A stretch of 64,000 bases of DNA from Linyphia triangularis (taxonomy: Eukaryota > Arthropoda > Arachnida > Araneae > Linyphiidae). Of this stretch, positions 62,801-64,000 are shown one piece after another (the stretch's first letter is position 1; each line of letters begins with the position of its first letter). The notes beneath the pieces are model-generated. The model saw only the letters and a list, made by a program, of their open reading frames with translations. It had not been told where the DNA came from and ran no database searches. The stretch covers positions 186,001-250,000 of the forward strand of contig CAXBTE010000017.1 in the NCBI GenBank assembly GCA_963978545.1, read 5' to 3'. Both the position numbers and the translations under genes were made by a program.

Positions 62801-64000
62801 ACAATGTTGTAACTTGGCAACATTGAAGTTCATTAATAGGAGATTCTTAAAAACGAAAATCTTAACAACCACTAAATATTAAGGGGGTCGAAAGTTGATC
62901 CCAAAAAAGGACTGCATTTCAAACACTGAAAATTTCTGAATTTTACCTACATTTTGGGCTATAAACTGAATTAAGGGTCCTTTATTGGGCAGATTTGAAA
63001 TAAAGTGACTGCAAATCATATTTCTATTTTAAAACCAAAATCTGGAAGCATTTTGAGCCATTTTTTGGAAAAGTGATTTTTTCATAAAATTTCCTAAGGC
63101 TAACCCCTTTGAAAAATTTCGAAAAATTTGAAAATTCAAAAAATTATTTTTTCAGTCACATTTGGACAGAATATGAATATAAAACATATTTCAGGTCCCC
63201 AAAAAAAATTTGGTAGCATTTGAGCCACTATTTTCAAAGTTCAAAATTTCCCTTTGAAAATACATTGATTTTACAGTTTTTGAATTTTTACTCATAGTGT
63301 ATTTTGAGCACAGTATTGTAACTTGGCCACATTTAAGGTCTTCTATAGGAGATTCTTAAAAACGAAAATCTTAACAACCACAAAATATTAAGGGGGTCAA
63401 AATTTGCAAAGTTGTTTTTTTCAGTGGTACACATACATAATTTTTACACAGAGAGTTTTGGGAGCACAATGTTGTAACTTGGCAACATTGAAGTTCATTA
63501 ATAGGAGATTCTTAAAAACGAAAATCTTAACAACCACTAAATATTATGGGGGTCGAAAGTTGATCCCAAAAAAGGACTGCATTTCAAACACTGAAAATTT
63601 CTGAATTTTACCTACATTTTGGGCTATAAACTGAATTAAGGGTCCTTTTTTGGGCAGATTTGAAATAAATTGACTGCAAATCATATTTCTATTTTAAAAC
63701 CAAAATCTGGAAGCATTTTGAGCCATTTTTTGGAAAAGTGATTTTTTCATAAAATTTCCTAAGGCTAACCCCTTTGAAAAATTTCGAAAAATTTGAAAAT
63801 TCAAAAAATTATTTTTTCAGTCACATTTGGACAGAATATAAATATAAAACATATTTCAGGTCCCCAAAAAAAATTTGGTAGCATTTGAGCCACTATTTTC
63901 AAAGTTCAAAATTTCCCTTTGAAAATACATTGATTTTACAGTTTTTGAATTTTTACTCATAGTGTATTTTGAGCACAGTATTGTAACTTGGCCACATTTA
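59881..64000 (+). repeat. Satellite A array, segment 8 (6 complete monomers, running off the window)
   Basis: Monomers start at 60002, 60667, 61333, 61998, 62663 and 63328, with the first 8 bp of another at 63993. The series 61998, 62663, 63328 matches 52622, 53952, 54617 (the last two at offset 8711), skipping the equivalent of 53287. The array continues past the right edge, so its true end is unknown. Confidence 0.96.

Noticed and set aside
1..64000. Mobile element origin (terminal inverted repeats, LTRs, Helitron ends such as CTAG near CCCAGCTAG)
   Set aside because: I saw no terminal inverted repeats, no target-site duplications and no transposase or polymerase frame. CTAG near the start of C units lacks the hairpin and 5' TC partner expected of a Helitron end.

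Overview
The whole window is satellite DNA. I found no unique sequence, no convincing protein-coding gene, no RNA gene and no transposon. The DNA is AT-rich (judged by eye), with homopolymer A/T runs and almost no CpG outside one repeat family. The organism is a eukaryote. The many TTTTTTCAG tracts and AATTTGAAAATTC-like text resemble intergenic DNA of Caenorhabditis-type nematodes, but that is a weak inference. A pericentromeric, subtelomeric or other heterochromatic location is likely but not shown.

Three repeat families are nested in one another. Family A is a monomer of about 665 bp (usually 665 or 666; 670, 663 and 655 variants occur) running head-to-tail on the same strand. I count 61 ordinary complete copies, 7 expanded copies and an 8-bp start of another at the right edge. 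Family B is a short unit of 76 or 86 bp, present once in every ordinary A monomer and amplified to 7-13 tandem copies in the expanded ones. Family C is a unit of about 175 or 196 bp, related to the middle of A and amplified to 6 or 8 copies. Each expanded monomer has the order A-left, B array, C array, a 50-bp piece of A, B array, A-right.

Layout, with ordinary A arrays alternating with expanded regions: A 1-11056; expansion 1 11057-14285; A 14286-20198; expansion 2 20199-22823; A 22824-24013; expansion 3 24014-26649; A 26650-33160; expansion 4 33161-36034; A 36035-37224; expansion 5 37225-39936; A 39937-45117; expansion 6 45118-47788; A 47789-57005; expansion 7 57006-59880; A 59881-64000.

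Above this there is higher-order structure. About 13 kb (19130-32091) is repeated in tandem at 32092-44713 with the same order of variant monomers and expansions. A third, shortened version at 55947-63992 lacks one 3.9-kb section. Shorter block duplications lie in the first 20 kb. The expansions fall into two lineages: 1 and 6 (8 C copies) and 2, 3, 4, 5 and 7 (6 C copies, all with the same 1127-bp C section). The picture is repeated unequal exchange and amplification at scales from 10 bp to 13 kb. The most interesting local signals are the conserved TAACGCGTTA palindrome in family C and the helically phased A-tracts and one-turn (10-bp) length variants in family B.
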